Under the pieces are notes generated by a model. That model saw nothing but the letters and a program-made list of their open reading frames with translations. It searched no databases and was not told where the DNA came from. A program made the position numbers and the translations under genes. From Prevotella sp. P5-50 (GTDB taxonomy: Bacteria; Bacteroidota; Bacteroidia; Bacteroidales; Bacteroidaceae), in the NCBI RefSeq assembly GCF_002251295.1, contig NZ_NPJA01000011.1:1-64000 (forward strand): 64,000 nucleotides of DNA. Reading direction: 5' to 3'. Numbering within the stretch: the first letter of the stretch is position 1; each line of letters opens with the position of its first letter. Below are positions 60,803-64,000 of the stretch, in pieces.

Positions 60803-61450
60803 TGCCCTGTTGTTTATCGTTTTTGTGACAATCTTATAGAAAGTAATGGATAATATTTTCAAATCTTGCCACCACGAACGGTGTCTCAGATAGTTGAGAT
60901 CCATCTCCAGGCGGCGAAGCATCTTTTCCATGGTATCAGTATAGCCATTGTAAATGGTGGCATAGGAGGTGATTCCTGGACGTATTTGATATAGAAATTG
61001 ATAGCGTGAATCTCTTTCCATAATCTGATCAATATAGTAGGGACGTTCAGGACGTGGACCGACAAACGACATTTCTCCTTTCAACACATTCCAGAACTGT
61101 GGCAGTTCGTCGAGGTGGTAGCGTCTCATCCATCGTCCGGCTTGAGTCAGTCTGATATCGGTGGCATTGTTGCAGAGCTGAGGACCGCTGTTCTCGGCAT
61201 TGGTCACCATGGTGCGGAATTTATAGATGTAGAATGGGCGTCCGAAGCGTCCGATGCGTTCCTGCCGATAGATGATGGGACCGTCTTTCCCACGCCGTAC
61301 TGCCAGATAGCAGGCGAGAAACAAAGGGGAGAAGATGATGATGCACATTCCTGCCATGATGAAGTCGAACCATCGCTTCACTTCTCGTTCAAAAGCATTC
61401 ATGCCATCGTATATATAGTTGTCTATTTGTTTTGTTTGGGTATTATTCAT
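60782..61450 (-). CDS. Bacterial sugar transferase (initiating, WcaJ/WbaP-type C-terminal domain)
   Basis: The 222-residue protein has one N-terminal membrane segment (FDFIMAGMCIIIFSPLFLACYLA) and the polyprenyl-phosphate sugar-1-phosphate transferase core: GPIIYRQERIGRFGRPFYIYKFRTM, RLTQAGRWMRRYHLDELPQFWNVLKGEMSFVGPRPERP and GITSYATIY. It starts the lipid-linked polysaccharide unit. Its short form lacks the long N-terminal membrane domain. It follows a GT2 gene on the same strand. Confidence 0.92.
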   Translation of the reverse strand: MNNTQTKQIDNYIYDGMNAFEREVKRWFDFIMAGMCIIIFSPLFLACYLAVRRGKDGPIIYRQERIGRFGRPFYIYKFRTMVTNAENSGPQLCNNATDIRLTQAGRWMRRYHLDELPQFWNVLKGEMSFVGPRPERPYYIDQIMERDSRYQFLYQIRPGITSYATIYNGYTDTMEKMLRRLEMDLNYLRHRSWWQDLKILSITFYKIVTKTINNRASIFTEM

Positions 61451-61482
61451 ATGTTATTTTTAACGTAGCAATCTTGGTTTTA

Positions 61483-62304
61483 TTATCTACGTAGTAGGAA
61501 AATATAGATGTTTTGTCGCAATTTGTTGGGCAACAGTCTTACAACACACCGCATCAGCATGTTTGTTGTCATCTCTATGGTGCTGATATACTTGAACTGA
61601 TGAAAGGATCGCAATAGGTTGATTTCCGACTTGGTGTATCGCCAGCCGCCCCGTCTGCCGAAGAAGTCTGTAGAGGTGCGGAAGTGTATGAGCGGCTGTT
61701 GCAGGTTGTGAAATCGTGCCCCGTCCATGATGAGTCTTACCCATAGGTCGTAGTCTTCAAACAGATAGATGTCATGGTATCCACCTACACGCATCACCGC
61801 TTCGCGGCGGAACATCACCGTAGGATGGTTCATCGGGTTGCGGCGTTTGCCAAACCTCACAATGTCGGCATGGTGCTCGGGCAACCGTCGTATAGAGATG
61901 GTCTCTGAGGGAGTGGCGCAAAACTCGTCGGTCCATCCTCCCAACACGTCACAGTCAGGGTGTTCTGCCATGTAGTTGTATTGCAGTTCCAGTCGGTTGG
62001 GGTAGCAGATGTCATCGGTATCCATGCGCATCACAAGGTCGTTGTGGCAGTGGCGAAGACCTTCGTTGAGTGCCAGTCCAAGTCCACGGTTTTCCTTGAG
62101 TGGCACAAACTGCAGTTCGGGATAATTGTTTCGGTAGCAGTCAATCATCGTGTCCAGCGCTTCTGTCAGCGGGCCATCGCCCACGAGTATTATCTCGCTG
62201 GCACGGAAAGTCTGACTGAACACGCTGTCTAAACATTGACGTAGGTATTCTGGCTTTTCCCGATGATAGACGGAGAGCAATATACTGCAGTTTATTTGTT
62301 GCAT
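61483..62304 (-). CDS. Glycosyltransferase family 2
   Basis: The 273-residue GT-A enzyme begins NCSILLSVYHREKPEYLRQCLDS, with the nucleotide-binding EIILVGDGP, the DXD motif in LVMRMDTDDICYPNRLE and the acceptor-side YLFEDYDLWVRLI. It probably adds one sugar to the polysaccharide unit begun by the sugar transferase 32 bp downstream. The donor cannot be read. Confidence 0.9.
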   Translation of the reverse strand: MQQINCSILLSVYHREKPEYLRQCLDSVFSQTFRASEIILVGDGPLTEALDTMIDCYRNNYPELQFVPLKENRGLGLALNEGLRHCHNDLVMRMDTDDICYPNRLELQYNYMAEHPDCDVLGGWTDEFCATPSETISIRRLPEHHADIVRFGKRRNPMNHPTVMFRREAVMRVGGYHDIYLFEDYDLWVRLIMDGARFHNLQQPLIHFRTSTDFFGRRGGWRYTKSEINLLRSFHQFKYISTIEMTTNMLMRCVVRLLPNKLRQNIYIFLLRR

Positions 62305-62339
62305 GGCTTGCTTGTTTTAATACATCTGTTCATGCGTTG

Positions 62340-63218
62340 TTATATGGTTATCCAATGGCTGGGCACAGGAGTGACCGCAGCCTGTCGTCGCCACCAGAGC
62401 TTTGGCCCAATGTTGATGGCACCGGTCTGTGTTGCCAACCAAGCGCCCCACCATGAGAACGATGAATTGGCGATGATATGATGTCGGCAGAGGGTCATCA
62501 GATGCATGTCCTGTATGCCCTGTTTGCCGTTGTTCCAGTCGGCAAAGATGGCTTCTACATCGTTGAGCAATGGTTGCAGATGGGTTTTACACCATACAAT
62601 ATCATCGGAGAAGATGCAGAACAACTGTGCCTGAGCGTGTTGTCGGATGTAGTGGATGGCTTGGGTGTAATAGTCGGTGGCGGTGAGATCATAAAATAGC
62701 TTATCGCCGATATAGTCGGTGCGCCGCACATGGATGCTGACAGCCTCTTCCTTTTCCAACCGTTGTGCCAATGCGGTGTTGGCTTCATCGGCGAAGTCGG
62801 GAAAGTGGAATCGTTCTATGAGTATGTCACGGCAGTCGCTGAAATATTCCTCATGTTGCCAGTAACCATCATAATAGGTGTTGCCTTGTCGGCTAATAGC
62901 CTCATGGTCGATGGCAAAGTTGTGTGGCTCTACACACATGGTTCTTCGCTTGGGCAACAACCTGCTACCAAACCGCCATGATTGAAAGTTGGGGTAGGGG
63001 TAAGCCACGTGGGCTATATTTCCGCATGTTGCCTGTTTGATGTCGATGCCAAACACCTCGTTGAGTTGGTATTTTCGCCTATAGCCATTAAACCCATGCA
63101 GGTCTGCCATCACCATTTCATCGGGATGGTGTCGTTGCAAGGCGGTATAGAGGGCATATTGAAACATTTGATTTCCAAGTCCTCCAAGTATCTTGACAAT
63201 CTTTATCGGTTGTGTCAT
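62340..63218 (-). CDS. Alpha-1,2-fucosyltransferase-like (GT11)
   Basis: The 292-residue protein has the GT11 signatures KILGGLGNQMFQYALYTALQ at the N-terminus, the donor-binding VSIHVRRTDYIG, and MTLCRHHIIANSSFSWWGAWL near the C-terminus. Such enzymes usually place fucose by an alpha-1,2 bond, so the polymer or a surface glycan may carry fucose. A TACCTTTG box lies on this strand at 63234-63227. Confidence 0.92.
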   Translation of the reverse strand: MTQPIKIVKILGGLGNQMFQYALYTALQRHHPDEMVMADLHGFNGYRRKYQLNEVFGIDIKQATCGNIAHVAYPYPNFQSWRFGSRLLPKRRTMCVEPHNFAIDHEAISRQGNTYYDGYWQHEEYFSDCRDILIERFHFPDFADEANTALAQRLEKEEAVSIHVRRTDYIGDKLFYDLTATDYYTQAIHYIRQHAQAQLFCIFSDDIVWCKTHLQPLLNDVEAIFADWNNGKQGIQDMHLMTLCRHHIIANSSFSWWGAWLATQTGAINIGPKLWWRRQAAVTPVPSHWITI

Positions 63219-63283
63219 TATTATGCAAAGGTAATGATAAATCAGTAGAAATGCAAACGATGTTGCGAAATATCTTGGCGCAA

Positions 63284-64000
63284 CTATCTGCCAAATTGTT
63301 GCTTGACGGTCATAATCGTCTTCCCGATGGCCAGCATGAGTCGTAGAGAAATGCCCTTGTGCATGGTACCGATGATTTTGGCATCATGCTGCCACGCTTG
63401 ATAGATATGGATGCTACGGCTAATCTGCCCTTCGTGGTCGTGGGCTGACTCCACGATGAGTGTTGGACAATAGACGATGGCTGACGCGCGAAGCATACGG
63501 TAGTACCATTCCACATCGACCAGCCATTGCAACGGCTCATGAAACGCCTGTCGCTTGTCGCATCGAAATGCTACGCAGGCACATGGCCCGATGGCGTTGA
63601 GGCCAAATAGCGTGGTGGGGTGGTGCAGCATCCATCGTTTCAATCGTGAAGGAAAGTGTCGCTTCTTTTGTTTCTCTCCTATCATGACGTGCACTTCCGA
63701 TACGGCAATATCGGCATTGGTCTGTCGCATGACGTGCAGTAACTGGGCGAGATAGTTGTTGCCCACCAAGGCTTCGTCGTGGTGGAGTACAATGCCATAT
63801 GTGCCCGTAACCTTGCCGAGTCCTTCGTTCCAATTGCCCACCGCCCCCAACTGAGGTCGGTTGTGGTGGTAATTGATTCGATCATCGTGGAGTCCCATGA
63901 CATACTGTTCGATGCGATTGTCGGTAGAATCGTCGCAGACTATGATTTCCATACTTACCCCTTCTTGGCTGCGCACACTGTCTATAGCACGTTGTGCTAA
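63284..64000 (-). CDS. Glycosyltransferase family 2, cut by the window end
   Basis: At least 238 residues are visible, the frame continuing to base 64000 (AQRAIDSVRSQEGVSMEIIV). The GT2 core has CDDSTDNRIEQYV, GAVGNWNEGLG and the DXD-equivalent VLHHDEALVG, then WLVDVEWYYRMLR. The N-terminal 20-30 residues lie outside. It precedes the GT11 gene on the same strand. Confidence 0.88.
   Translation of the reverse strand, partial: LAQRAIDSVRSQEGVSMEIIVCDDSTDNRIEQYVMGLHDDRINYHHNRPQLGAVGNWNEGLGKVTGTYGIVLHHDEALVGNNYLAQLLHVMRQTNADIAVSEVHVMIGEKQKKRHFPSRLKRWMLHHPTTLFGLNAIGPCACVAFRCDKRQAFHEPLQWLVDVEWYYRMLRASAIVYCPTLIVESAHDHEGQISRSIHIYQAWQHDAKIIGTMHKGISLRLMLAIGKTIMTVKQQFGR

Noticed and set aside
1..64000. 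tRNA, rRNA, tmRNA or RNase P RNA
   Set aside because: No cloverleaf or conserved core of these RNAs was recognised by eye in any intergenic stretch; a covariance search would be decisive.

Overview
The window looks like chromosomal DNA of a Bacteroidales bacterium, most likely a Prevotella/Segatella-type organism. The evidence is the repeated use of the Bacteroidota promoter form (TTTG, 19-20 nt, TAnnTTTG), several family-typical gene neighbourhoods (nusB-yajC-YbbR-coaE-DUF5606; menB-menC-menE; flavodoxin-DUF2023), outer-membrane barrel proteins with an N-terminal carboxypeptidase-regulatory-like domain, and lipoproteins whose mature N-terminus is C-S-D-D-D, which fits the surface-export signal known in Bacteroides. 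No rRNA, tRNA or CRISPR was recognised. The species is not identified.

Layout: 1-608 is a leader with a 178-bp element that recurs at 24.5 kb. 609-3433 holds late menaquinone synthesis (menB, menC, menE), then aroB (-) and a large outer-membrane barrel protein. 7.8-11.2 kb (-) is the nusB-to-DUF5606 block. 11.4-14.0 kb (+) is rplY-pth-hslR and a Ca2+/Na+ exchanger. 14.0-17.5 kb (-) has a TlpA-type thioredoxin and an operon of a small helicase-associated-domain protein, a CE15-like esterase and an SDR. 17.8-19.0 kb is a queuosine-precursor transporter plus queF, preceded by tandem promoters and a candidate preQ1-I riboswitch. 19-23 kb has a lipoprotein, a carboxyltransferase, an HD hydrolase and a polyprenol-phosphate mannosyltransferase. 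23.1-25.0 kb is gene-free and made of repeats. 25-38.9 kb has mfd, an SLBB/Wzz polysaccharide export pair, trpB2, an SSS symporter, an unusual hybrid regulator, trxB and a glutathione peroxidase. 39-44 kb is decayed: rpmE-B, a broken exonuclease/phosphatase-family gene, a histidine phosphatase whose end runs into an antisense gene, a repeat-rich secreted protein and about 2 kb of remnants.

44.0-49.4 kb is the most unusual part: four lipoproteins with surface-export-type N-termini. Two are paralogues flanking an operon of a BMP-type binding lipoprotein and a 698-residue lipoprotein that fuses a type-1 periplasmic-binding fold to a C13 (legumain-like) cysteine peptidase. Repeats bound this island and IS4-transposase and Abi remnants lie beside it. 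50.6-54.6 kb is tex-LOG-MFS (-). 55-58.5 kb has flavodoxin-DUF2023, a methyltransferase and a nucleobase permease. 58.8-64 kb is envelope polysaccharide: Wzi, a small lipoprotein, a sugar transferase, two GT2 enzymes and a GT11 fucosyltransferase-like enzyme, the last GT2 cut by the window end.

Two dispersed palindromic repeat families run through the intergenic DNA. Family 1 carries a Bacteroidota promoter in most copies and sits directly upstream of five transcription units (TlpA, yhhQ-queF, the mannosyltransferase, tex, Wzi), in two places as four tandem units. Family 2 is a palindrome of about 63 bp with a CGCCATGGC core, including a tandem array of three 77-bp units. Together with the duplicated 178-bp element these are the main non-coding signals.
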